Translations under genes and position numbers: made by a program
NCBI GenBank assembly: GCA_900762125.1
Contig: CAAFFL010000045.1
Coordinates: forward strand, 1 to 14,118
Origin: an uncultured Prevotella sp.
GTDB taxonomy: Bacteria; Bacteroidota; Bacteroidia; Bacteroidales; Bacteroidaceae
Length of the DNA: 14,118 nt
Direction of reading: 5' to 3'
In this document: positions 1 to 6,104 of the stretch, piece after piece
How the letters are laid out: every line of letters begins with the position of its first letter
Position numbering within the stretch: the stretch's first letter is position 1
The notes under the pieces: model-generated
Database searches by the model: none
What the model was told of the DNA's origin: nothing
Seen by the model: the letters and a program-made list of their open reading frames with translations, nothing else

Positions 1-42
1 CCGAGCGCAGCGATGGGGAGAGGGGGCCGGGGAAGAGGGGCT
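1..42 (-). repeat. Palindromic GC-rich intergenic repeat, copy 1 (cut by window edge)
   Basis: Read on the minus strand, this begins two bases after the typA stop codon with AGCCCCTCTTCCCC, continues with a CCCTCTCCCCATCG block and ends at CTCGG, where the window stops. The same order of blocks occurs after the rpsO stop (2341-2394) and after the folK stop (2505-2564). In those complete copies the C-rich arm is followed by a G-rich arm able to fold back on it. Only the first arm is visible here. It is probably a REP-like dispersed element; what it does is unknown. Confidence 0.8.
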
Positions 43-44
43 TC

Positions 45-1853
45 TTACTCCTCCGTCTTATTCGCGCGCTTGCGCTCGAGGTGATCGAGGATAATCTTGC
101 GCATGCGCATCGACTTCGGCGTCACCTCCACATACTCATCCTCCTTGATATACTCCAAGCACTCCTCAAGGCTCATGACGGTCTTCGGGATCACGCGAGC
201 CTTCTCGTCAGAGCCGGAGGCACGGACGTTCGTGAGCTGCTTGGCCTTGGTGACGTTGATCACGAGGTCGTTGTCGTGGACATGCTCGCCGACGACCTCA
301 CCGCCATAAACTTCCTCACCGGGGTCGATGAAGAACTTACCGCGGTCCTGCAGCTTGTCGAGGGAGTAGGCATAGGCCGTGCCAGTCTCCATAGCGATCA
401 TCGAGCCATTGGTACGGCGGACGATGTCACCCTTATAGGGCTGGTACTCCTTGAAGCGGTGTGCCATGATTGCTTCGCCCTGGCTGGCCGTGAGCACATT
501 GGTGCGCAGACCGATGATGCCTCGCGACGGGATGTCGAACGTGATGTTCACGCGGTCGCCCTCGGTCTCCATGCCAGTGATGTCGCCCTTGCGGCGCGTC
601 ACCATGTCGACCATCTTCGAGCTGTAGTCCTGTGGCACATTGATGTCGAGTTCCTCGATAGGCTCGCACTTCTGGCCGTCGATCTCCTTATAGATGACCT
701 GCGGCTGACCCACCTGCAACTCGAAGCCCTCACGGCGCATGGTCTCGATGAGCACGGAGAGATGGAGCACGCCACGTCCGCTGACGATCCACTTATCGGT
801 AAAGCCCTCGACGTTCTCCACGCGCAGGGCGATGTTCTTCTCCAGTTCCTTCGTCAGACGATCACCAATCTGTCGGCTGGTGCAATACTTACCCTCCTTG
901 CCAAAGAACGGTGAGTCGTTGATGGTGAACAGCATGCTCATCGTCGGCTCGTCGACAGCGATGGGCGGCAGCGGCTCAGGGTTCTCGAAGTCGGCAATGG
1001 TGTCGCCAATCTCGAAGTTCTCCAGACCGATGACGGCGCAGATGTCACCACTCTCCACCTGGTCGACACGCTTGTGGGTGATGCCCTGGAAGGTGTGGAG
1101 CTCCTTGATCTTTGTCTTCTCCTTCGAGCCGTCGCGGTGGCAGATGGTGATGTTCATGCCATCCTTCAGCACGCCACGGTGCACCCGGCCCACGGCGATA
1201 CGGCCCGTGTAGGAGCTATAATCCAAAGAGGTGATGAGCATCTGCGGCGTACCGTCGAGGTGTTTCGGTGCGGGGATGACCTCGATGATCTTGTCGAGCA
1301 GGTAGTCGATGTTGTCGGTCGGAGTCTTGTAGTCCTCACCCATCCAACCGTTCTTCGCCGAGCCATAGACGACGGGGAAGTCAAGCTGGTCCTCCGTAGC
1401 GTTAAGGTCGCACATCAGGTCGAAGACCATCTCGTAGACTGCCTCCGGACGACAGTTGGGCTTGTCAACCTTATTCACCACGACGATGGGCTTCAGGCCG
1501 ATCTGCAGCGCCTTCTGCAGCACAAAGCGTGTCTGGGGCATCGGACCCTCGAAGGCATCGACGAGCAGCAGACAGCCGTCGGCCATGTTCAGCACACGCT
1601 CCACCTCACCACCGAAGTCGGAGTGTCCGGGAGTATCGAGAATATTGATTTTGACACCTTTCCAGGTGATAGAAACGTTCTTTGAAAGAATGGTTATCCC
1701 TCGTTCGCGCTCCAAGTCATTGGAGTCCAGCACTTCTCCACTGTTGTCTTGTCCGTCACGGAACAGTTTGCCAGCGAGCATCATCTTGTCGACCAGCGTT
1801 GTTTTTCCATGGTCAACGTGCGCAATAACTGCGATGTTACGAATGTCTTGCAT
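45..1853 (-). CDS. typA: Ribosome-associated GTPase TypA/BipA
   Basis: A 602-residue translational GTPase of the EF-G/LepA superfamily, which binds the 70S ribosome and is linked in other bacteria to 50S assembly and stress or cold adaptation. All G motifs are visible: G1 AHVDHGKT at 11-18, switch RERGITI at 49-55, DTPGH at 73-77, NKVD at 127-130 and a GSAKNGW G5 near 165. The C-terminal half carries the TypA-specific sequence, including RGIIGLRTNVL and a basic end (RMRKIILDHLERKRANK). The length is typical of the family. The ATG at 1853 places the usual MQDIRNIAVIAHVDHGK start, and there is no Shine-Dalgarno, as expected in Bacteroidota. The gene diverges from rpsO, and its stop is followed directly by a palindromic repeat. 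Identification is firm. Confidence 0.98.
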   Translation of the reverse strand: MQDIRNIAVIAHVDHGKTTLVDKMMLAGKLFRDGQDNSGEVLDSNDLERERGITILSKNVSITWKGVKINILDTPGHSDFGGEVERVLNMADGCLLLVDAFEGPMPQTRFVLQKALQIGLKPIVVVNKVDKPNCRPEAVYEMVFDLMCDLNATEDQLDFPVVYGSAKNGWMGEDYKTPTDNIDYLLDKIIEVIPAPKHLDGTPQMLITSLDYSSYTGRIAVGRVHRGVLKDGMNITICHRDGSKEKTKIKELHTFQGITHKRVDQVESGDICAVIGLENFEIGDTIADFENPEPLPPIAVDEPTMSMLFTINDSPFFGKEGKYCTSRQIGDRLTKELEKNIALRVENVEGFTDKWIVSGRGVLHLSVLIETMRREGFELQVGQPQVIYKEIDGQKCEPIEELDINVPQDYSSKMVDMVTRRKGDITGMETEGDRVNITFDIPSRGIIGLRTNVLTASQGEAIMAHRFKEYQPYKGDIVRRTNGSMIAMETGTAYAYSLDKLQDRGKFFIDPGEEVYGGEVVGEHVHDNDLVINVTKAKQLTNVRASGSDEKARVIPKTVMSLEECLEYIKEDEYVEVTPKSMRMRKIILDHLERKRANKTEE

Positions 1854-1891
1854 TGATTTACCTTAAAAAATACCTTTTGATAATTTGAGTG

Positions 1892-1899
1892 CAAAATTA
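1892..1899 (-). promoter_or_regulatory. Probable -7 box of the typA promoter
   Basis: On the minus strand this reads TAATTTTG, a full match to the Bacteroidota -7 consensus TAnnTTTG, followed by CAC. It lies 38 nt upstream of the typA ATG, giving a leader of about 30 nt. I found no TTTG/TTG element at the expected distance of 19-21 nt upstream, so the call rests on one box plus position. Confidence 0.5.
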
Positions 1900-1918
1900 C
1901 AAAAAATATTCGGAATGC

Positions 1919-1949
1919 TTGTTGGTTCAGATAAAAAGTTGTACCTTTG
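1919..1949 (+). promoter_or_regulatory. rpsO promoter (Bacteroidota -33/-7 type)
   Basis: TTG at 1919-1921 is followed, after a 20-nt spacer, by TACCTTTG at 1942-1949. This matches the Bacteroidota layout of TTTG and TAnnTTTG. The string GTACCTTTGCACC recurs exactly at 7091-7103 upstream of the radical SAM gene, which supports it as a promoter word. Transcription should begin near 1955, leaving a leader of about 110 nt before rpsO. Confidence 0.75.
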
Positions 1950-1954
1950 CACCG

Positions 1955-2064
1955 CATTTTCGGAAAGGCCGAGGCATTCGGGTTGCCGTGACGTGTTGTG
2001 ATTAAGGCACGCTGGCGGACGAAGGATGTTATTGATGCAACAACAATTAATCAAAACAACAACA
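1955..2064 (+). promoter_or_regulatory. rpsO 5' leader, possibly structured
   Basis: About 110 nt separate the inferred transcription start from the rpsO ATG, long compared with other leaders in this window (about 10-45 nt). The first part is GC-rich with short complementary arms: CCGA 1969-1972 with TCGG 1978-1981, and GCC...CGTG at 1985-2003 with CACG...GGC around 2018-2027. The last 30 nt are unstructured and A/C-rich (CAACAACAATT, ACAACAACA), like other leaders here. S15 represses its own mRNA in several phyla using unrelated leader folds, so autoregulation is plausible. No known S15 leader fold is recognised. Confidence 0.35.
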
Positions 2065-2334
2065 ATGTATTTAGACAAGGCAAAGAAAGAGGAAATCTTC
2101 AGCAAGTATGGTAAGGGCACTACCGACACGGGCTCTGCAGAGGCACAGATCGCACTGTTCAGCTATCGCATCAAGCACCTCACTGAGCATGTGAAGGCTA
2201 ACCACAAGGACTTCGTGACGACCCGCCGTCTGACCGAGCTCGTTGGTAAGCGTCGTGCGCTGCTCAACTACTTGAAGGACCGCGACATCGAGCGCTACCG
2301 CGCCATCGTGAAGGCTCTGGGTCTGCGCAAGTAA
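2065..2334 (+). CDS. rpsO: 30S ribosomal protein S15
   Basis: A primary 16S rRNA-binding protein of the small-subunit platform. Starting at the ATG at 2065 gives MYLDKAKKEEIF and exactly 89 residues, the usual S15 length. An in-frame ATG at 2026 would add 13 residues (MLLMQQQ...) encoded by the A/C-rich leader and is rejected. Family landmarks are DTGSAEAQIALF near 20-31, HKDF near 46-49, and the basic RRLTELVGKRRALLNYLK helix near 53-70. It ends with GLRK. The gene is transcribed alone, with its own promoter and a terminator hairpin downstream. Confidence 0.98.
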   Translation: MYLDKAKKEEIFSKYGKGTTDTGSAEAQIALFSYRIKHLTEHVKANHKDFVTTRRLTELVGKRRALLNYLKDRDIERYRAIVKALGLRK

Positions 2335-2340
2335 AAGCCT

Positions 2341-2394
2341 AGCCCCTCTTCCCCCGGCTCCCTCTCCCCATCGTTATGCTCGGGGAAAGGGGAG
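2341..2394 (+). repeat. Palindromic GC-rich intergenic repeat, copy 2
   Basis: It starts six bases after the rpsO TAA with AGCCCCTCTTCCCCC, then CTCCCTCTCCCCATCG, a short T/A loop, and CTCGGGGAAAGGGGAG. CTCCC and CCCC of the left arm can pair with GGGG and GGGAG of the right arm, with a small TCT/AAA internal loop. Copy 3 is its inverted counterpart at 2505-2564, so the two copies could also pair with each other across the terminator hairpin between them. Confidence 0.85.
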
Positions 2395-2413
2395 CAAAAA
2401 TGTGAGACAAGCA

Positions 2414-2434
2414 TAGCGACAATTTCTGTCGTTA
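2414..2434. other. Small hairpin upstream of the rpsO/folK terminator
   Basis: TAGCGACA (2414-2421) and TGTCGTTA (2427-2434) form an 8-bp stem with one G-U pair around the loop ATTTC. It sits 5 nt before the main terminator stem and has no T-run of its own. It may be an accessory part of the terminator. Confidence 0.5.
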
Positions 2435-2439
2435 CAGAT

Positions 2440-2489
2440 AAAAGCAAGGAACCATTCCTATTCCATATAGGGATGGTTTCTTGCTTTTT
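2440..2489. terminator. Strong bidirectional intrinsic terminator between rpsO and folK
   Basis: The left arm at 2440-2461 (AAAAGCAAGGAACCATTCCTA plus T) pairs along its full 22 bp with the right arm at 2467-2488, with two G-U positions and a 5-nt loop TCCAT. On the plus strand it ends in five T (2485-2489). On the minus strand the stem ends in TTTT. It therefore suits both rpsO transcripts and the incoming folK operon transcript, which converge here. Confidence 0.88.
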
Positions 2490-2504
2490 GCTTGATGTAA
2501 CTTA

Positions 2505-2564
2505 CTCTCCTTTCTCCGAGCGAGGAACGAGCGATGGGAAGAGGGAGCTGGGGGAAGAGGGGCT
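2505..2564 (-). repeat. Palindromic GC-rich intergenic repeat, copy 3
   Basis: Read on the minus strand it begins AGCCCCTCTTCCCCC right behind the folK stop, continues CTCCCTCTTCCCATCGC, has a longer loop than copy 2 (TCGTTCCTCGC) and closes with TCGGAGAAAGGAGAG. Paired changes in the arms (CTCTCCCC/GGGGAAAGGGGAG in copy 2, CTCTTCCC/GGAGAAAGGAGAG here) keep much of the fold while sequence drifts. That suggests the hairpin, not the exact sequence, is kept. Confidence 0.85.
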
Positions 2565-2565
2565 T

Positions 2566-2970
2566 TTAGAGGATTTCCCTTAGCGGCTCCATGACAAACT
2601 CCCGCTCATACATCAGCGGATGAGGAATGACCAAGTCCGGGTCGTTGACGGAGATGTCGTCATAGAGCAGGATGTCGATGTCGATGATGCGATCGTGGTA
2701 CTCGCCATTCACCGACTTCATCGTGCGACCCATGTCATGCTCTATCTGTTGCGTGGCGGCAAGGACATCACGCGGCGACAGCTCGGTCTCCACGCAGATG
2801 CAGCTATTGATGAACTTGTTGGGCGAGGAGTATCCCCATGGCTCTGTCTCGATGAGCGATGACTCACGTGTCACCTTGCCAACATGCTTGCCGATGAGCT
2901 TCGTCGCCTCACGAACGAGCGACTTCCGATTGCCGATGTTGGATCCGAGACTAAAATACACTGTATGCAT
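2566..2970 (-). CDS. folK: 2-amino-4-hydroxy-6-hydroxymethyldihydropteridine pyrophosphokinase (HPPK)
   Basis: A cytoplasmic enzyme of folate synthesis that transfers pyrophosphate from ATP to 6-hydroxymethyl-7,8-dihydropterin, making the substrate for dihydropteroate synthase. The 134-residue product starts MHTVYFSLGSNIGNR, the family's N-terminal signature. It carries ETEPWGY at 41-47, the Mg2+/ATP motif DRIIDIDILLY at 93-103 and IPHPLMYEREFVMEPL at 115-130. It is shorter than the E. coli enzyme (about 159), mainly through a trimmed C-terminus. It is the last gene of the minus-strand run, 2 nt after the queA stop, so almost certainly cotranscribed with it. Confidence 0.95.
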   Translation of the reverse strand: MHTVYFSLGSNIGNRKSLVREATKLIGKHVGKVTRESSLIETEPWGYSSPNKFINSCICVETELSPRDVLAATQQIEHDMGRTMKSVNGEYHDRIIDIDILLYDDISVNDPDLVIPHPLMYEREFVMEPLREIL

Positions 2971-2972
2971 AC

Positions 2973-4166
2973 TTAGTCAACGATGAGCAACGAATCGCCG
3001 AAGCAACCGAACTTATATCCATGCTTCACAGCGAGATTGTAGCACTCCATAACGTTTTCGTAGCCACCGAAGGCTGCCGTCGACATCATCAGCGTGGACT
3101 CGGGATGATAGAAGTTTGCCACCATCGAGTCGGCGAGTCCAAACTCATACGGCGGGAAGATGAACTTCGACGTCCAGCCGTCATACTCCTTCAGCATGCC
3201 GTCGGTGCCTACGGCGGTTTCCGTAGCCTTGATGACACTCGTGCCCACAGCGCAGACATGGTGTCCGGTTTGCTTGGCGGTGTTCACCAAGCCGCAGGCC
3301 TCCTTTTCAACGAACATCTGTTCGGAGTCCATCTTGTGCTTCGTCAGGTCCTCCACCTCGATAGGCGAGAAGTTGCCCAGACCGCAATGCAGGGTGATGA
3401 AGGCGGTGTTGATGCCCTTGATCTCCATGCGCTTGAGCAACTCTCGGCTGAAATGCAGCCCCGTCGCCGGTGCCGTCACTGCGCCCTCCCGCTTGGCGTA
3501 GACACACTGGAAGTCCTCCATGTCCTGCTCCGTAGCATGCGAGTGGACGTGCATGTTGTGCATGTCGGGGTCCTCGGGGCGCCCGTTGAGAATGTAGGTC
3601 GGCAGTGGTGCCTCGCCAAGGGCGAAGAGATCCTTCTTGAATGTCTCGTGATCACAGTCGTAGAGGAAGCGCAGCGAACGGCCACGGCTCGTAGTGTTGT
3701 CATAGACCTCTGCCACCATCGTGCCTACCTCGTCGAAGAAGAGCTTGTTGCCGATACGGATCTTCCGGGCCGGCTCCACGAGCACATCCCACAGATGCGT
3801 GTCCTCCTTTAGTTCGCGGAGGATGAACACCTCAATCTTCGCGTCGGTCTTCTCCTTCGTGCCATAGAGGCGTGCGGGGAACACCTTCGTATCGTTGAGG
3901 ATGAACGTATCGCCCTCATCAAAGTAGTCGAGAATGTTGCGAAAGTCGAGGAACTCCCCCTCGATGGGCTTGCCCTTAGCATCCTTCTTATACATCTCTA
4001 TCTCACCCGTCGTGCGATGGAGCACCATCAAGCGGGCCTCATCACGGCGTGTGACACGGAACGAGCCCTTCGTACCGTCGTCGTTGGTAAACTCACGGAC
4101 GATGCTGTGGGGATAGAGCGCAATGAGCTCCTCGGGCAACTTGAACTTGAACTGTGATAACTTCAT
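2973..4166 (-). CDS. queA: S-adenosylmethionine:tRNA ribosyltransferase-isomerase
   Basis: It adds the ribosyl group of SAM to preQ1-modified tRNA, giving epoxyqueuosine, the penultimate step of queuosine synthesis. Landmarks include NDTKVFPARLYG at 91-102, GEAPLPTYI at 184-192, VYAKREGAVTAPATGLHF at 222-239, the SAM-site-like TLHCGLGNFSPI at 258-269, KMDSE at 278-282, AVGTSVIKATE at 306-316 and PESTLMMSTAAFGGY at 355-369. At 397 residues it is longer than the E. coli enzyme (356). The extra length is near the N-terminus (about 25-75) and in a His/Met-rich stretch at 201-214. Several conserved E. coli positions differ (HVGAGTF is HCGLGNF; MHSE is MDSE). A lineage-specific QueA is most likely. 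Confidence 0.93.
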   Translation of the reverse strand: MKLSQFKFKLPEELIALYPHSIVREFTNDDGTKGSFRVTRRDEARLMVLHRTTGEIEMYKKDAKGKPIEGEFLDFRNILDYFDEGDTFILNDTKVFPARLYGTKEKTDAKIEVFILRELKEDTHLWDVLVEPARKIRIGNKLFFDEVGTMVAEVYDNTTSRGRSLRFLYDCDHETFKKDLFALGEAPLPTYILNGRPEDPDMHNMHVHSHATEQDMEDFQCVYAKREGAVTAPATGLHFSRELLKRMEIKGINTAFITLHCGLGNFSPIEVEDLTKHKMDSEQMFVEKEACGLVNTAKQTGHHVCAVGTSVIKATETAVGTDGMLKEYDGWTSKFIFPPYEFGLADSMVANFYHPESTLMMSTAAFGGYENVMECYNLAVKHGYKFGCFGDSLLIVD

Positions 4167-4193
4167 ATTTCTTTTTCCTTTCAGTTTCCTACA

Positions 4194-4249
4194 TTTATTT
4201 CACTAGGTACAACCGCTTTCTATTGACAACAGAAAGGAACGGAAATAAA
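4194..4249. other. Inverted-repeat structure in the truB-queA gap
   Basis: The 119-nt gap between truB and queA contains nested complementary arms: TTTATTT (4194-4200) with AAATAAA (4243-4249), CCG (4213-4215) with CGG (4240-4242), and CTTTCT (4216-4221) with AGAAAG (4231-4236). The loop is 9 nt, with a GAA bulge. No T-run follows on the minus strand, so it does not look like a standard terminator. It may influence readthrough or mRNA processing between truB and queA. I see no preQ1 riboswitch consensus here. Confidence 0.4.
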
Positions 4250-4285
4250 CCAAATTATTCTGTCCTCTTCTGTTATTTTCTGTTG

Positions 4286-4984
4286 CTACTGCTCGATGGT
4301 CTGTTGCTCAAGCCACTCCTGGAAGTGGTCGAAGCTGACGCAGTCGTGCTCGGTGATGTCACCCACCCGTGTGCGCCGCAGCGATGTCAGGAAGGCGCCG
4401 CTCTGCAAGGCCCGGCCGATGTCGCGTGCCAGCGCACGGATGTAGGTACCCTTGCCGCAGACCACACGGATGGCCATCGTCTTCTGAGCATCATCATAGT
4501 CGGTGAGCTCTATCTCATCGATGTGGATATTCTTCGGCTTCAGCGCCACCTCCTCGCCATTGCGGCGGAGCATATACGCCCGAGTGCCCTCCACCTTACA
4601 GGCGCTGTAGGTCGGTGGCACCTGCTGGATGTCGCCCACGAACTGCTTCAGCACCTGCGCCACTAGCTCCCGGGTGATATGCCGCGTGGGATAGGTGTGA
4701 TTGACGGTGTGCTCACGGTCGTAGCTGTCGGTAGTCGCGCCTAGCTGCAGCGTGGCACGGTATTCCTTCGTATGGCTCTGTAGCTCTTCTATCTGCTTCG
4801 TGCAACGTCCCGTGCAAAGGATGAGGACACCCGTAGCCAGCGGGTCGAGCGTGCCGGCATGCCCCACCTTCACCTTCTGCCCCAGATGCTGGGAGAGGAG
4901 GTAGCGGATGTGGGCCAATGCCCCGAAGCTCGACATCCGATAGGGCTTGTCGATAGCCAGTATTTCGCCTTTAATGAAATCCAT
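4286..4984 (-). CDS. truB: tRNA pseudouridine(55) synthase TruB
   Basis: It isomerises U55 in the T-arm of tRNAs to pseudouridine. The product is 232 residues, short for the family (E. coli 314), and lacks a C-terminal PUA-type RNA-binding domain, as many Bacteroidota TruB proteins do. It begins with a KPYRMSSF block (13-20, KPxGxTSF in most homologues) and has the catalytic motif GHAGTLDPLATGVL at 41-54, with D47 as nucleophile. Also visible are KEYRATLQLGATTDSYD, QVPPTYSACKVEGTRAY and CGKGTYIRALARDIG. It follows uppP by 28 nt on the same strand and precedes queA after a 119-nt gap, so the transcript joins two tRNA-modification genes. Confidence 0.95.
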   Translation of the reverse strand: MDFIKGEILAIDKPYRMSSFGALAHIRYLLSQHLGQKVKVGHAGTLDPLATGVLILCTGRCTKQIEELQSHTKEYRATLQLGATTDSYDREHTVNHTYPTRHITRELVAQVLKQFVGDIQQVPPTYSACKVEGTRAYMLRRNGEEVALKPKNIHIDEIELTDYDDAQKTMAIRVVCGKGTYIRALARDIGRALQSGAFLTSLRRTRVGDITEHDCVSFDHFQEWLEQQTIEQ

Positions 4985-5012
4985 CTAATCGTTCTTTCGG
5001 GTTTGTCGCTGC

Positions 5013-5870
5013 TTAGTCGACCATGACCAGTGAGTGCCCTGTGAGAAGCATAGCCAGGATGTAGCCGCCGATGAGGATACGGTACCAGCCAAAGGCCCAG
5101 AAGCCGTACTTCGTGAGGAAGCCGACGAACCACTTCATGGCCAGCAGTGCTACAACGAAGGCGATGGCACAGCCCACGAGGAGCAGGAAGATGTTCTCGC
5201 TGGTGGCCCAGGCGGTGCCCTCCTTGAACATATCGATGAGGTCGAGCAGCGTGGCGCCAGCCATTGTGGGCACAGCGAGGAAGAACGAGAACTCGGCCGC
5301 ATTCTTGCGCGTCAGGCCCTGTTGCATACCGCCGACGATGGTCGCCATCGAGCGACTGGTGCCGGGGATGACACTCAGGCACTGCCACAGACCAATGTTG
5401 AACGCACGGCGCTCGTTGACCTTGTCCTCATCGGTGCCTTTGTTGAAGATACGGTCGCAGAAGAGCATGAACACACCGCCTACGACGAGCATGATGGCCA
5501 CAACATGTACCGAGTCGAGGAGCCAGTCGAGGAGGCCGCTCTTCTTAGCCAGCAAGCCAATGACGACAGCTGGCAACACGCCCACGAAGAGGAGCCAATA
5601 GAACCGCCAGGTATGCAGGAAACGCTGCAGAGGCGTGCTACCCTCGGGAGCAGGACTATGGTCCAGACGAAAAAACCGCTTCCAGTAGAGGCATACCACC
5701 GAGAGGATGGCGCCAAACTGGATGATGAACGTGAACGCATGCACGAACGGGTCACCCTGCGGCACGCCGAGGAGGTTCTGCGCAATGATCATGTGGCCCG
5801 TGGACGACACGGGGAGAAACTCCGTCAGTCCCTCGACGATGGCGATGATAATCGTTTGGATGAGTGTCAT
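5013..5870 (-). CDS. uppP: Undecaprenyl-diphosphate phosphatase (BacA family)
   Basis: An integral membrane enzyme that converts undecaprenyl diphosphate to the monophosphate, recycling the lipid carrier for peptidoglycan and other surface glycans. Overproduction gives bacitracin resistance in other species. The 285-residue protein has the first signature EGLTEFLPVSSTGH at 13-26 (the two Glu and His of the active site) and the second, PGTSRS, at 169-174. Multiple hydrophobic segments are visible, for instance around 45-63, 90-108, 121-138, 195-212 and 228-246. Its ATG overlaps the stop of the upstream DUF3098-like gene (TAATG), implying translational coupling. Confidence 0.96.
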   Translation of the reverse strand: MTLIQTIIIAIVEGLTEFLPVSSTGHMIIAQNLLGVPQGDPFVHAFTFIIQFGAILSVVCLYWKRFFRLDHSPAPEGSTPLQRFLHTWRFYWLLFVGVLPAVVIGLLAKKSGLLDWLLDSVHVVAIMLVVGGVFMLFCDRIFNKGTDEDKVNERRAFNIGLWQCLSVIPGTSRSMATIVGGMQQGLTRKNAAEFSFFLAVPTMAGATLLDLIDMFKEGTAWATSENIFLLLVGCAIAFVVALLAMKWFVGFLTKYGFWAFGWYRILIGGYILAMLLTGHSLVMVD

Positions 5871-6100
5871 TATTCCTTGTCTTTCGGTTTACGGATGACA
5901 GCATAGATCATCGAGATGAATCCCAGGAAGCACACCACGGGCGCCACCTTGATGCGACGGAAGCTAAAGATGTCGGGATCGTAGGTGGTCTCCGTACTAC
6001 CAGCACCGCTCATGAGGATGAAGCCGATGACCACAATCACAAAGCCGATGGCCAACAGGATGAAGTTGGTGCGGTCGAAAGCGTAGTTTTTTCTATCCAT
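5870..6100 (-). CDS. Small two-TM membrane protein, DUF3098-like
   Basis: A 76-residue protein with two predicted membrane segments (about 12-32 and 50-70) joined by a short loop with SGAGSTETTYDPDIFSFRRIK and ending in a charged KPKDKE tail. The two hydrophobic stretches and the FDRTNF...GAGS...DIFSFRRI pattern match what I know of DUF3098, a family of unknown function found between ftsX and uppP in many Bacteroidota. It starts 4 nt after the ftsX stop and overlaps uppP by one base. The setting suggests a role tied to FtsX or to the cell envelope; there is no direct evidence for a function. Confidence 0.85.
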   Translation of the reverse strand: MDRKNYAFDRTNFILLAIGFVIVVIGFILMSGAGSTETTYDPDIFSFRRIKVAPVVCFLGFISMIYAVIRKPKDKE

Positions 6101-6104
6101 ATTT

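Noticed and set aside
81..914. Long plus-strand open frame opposite typA
   Set aside because: It is a shadow of typA produced by GC-rich codons; the translation is His/Leu/Asp-rich without motifs, and typA is unambiguous.
2026..2064. Thirteen-residue N-terminal extension of S15 from an upstream ATG
   Set aside because: It is encoded by the A/C-rich leader and gives a Gln/Thr-rich start foreign to S15, whereas the ATG at 2065 gives the standard 89 residues.
4167..4285. preQ1 riboswitch ahead of queA
   Set aside because: The gap has inverted repeats but not the preQ1-I short stem plus A-rich tail or another aptamer pattern I can recognise.
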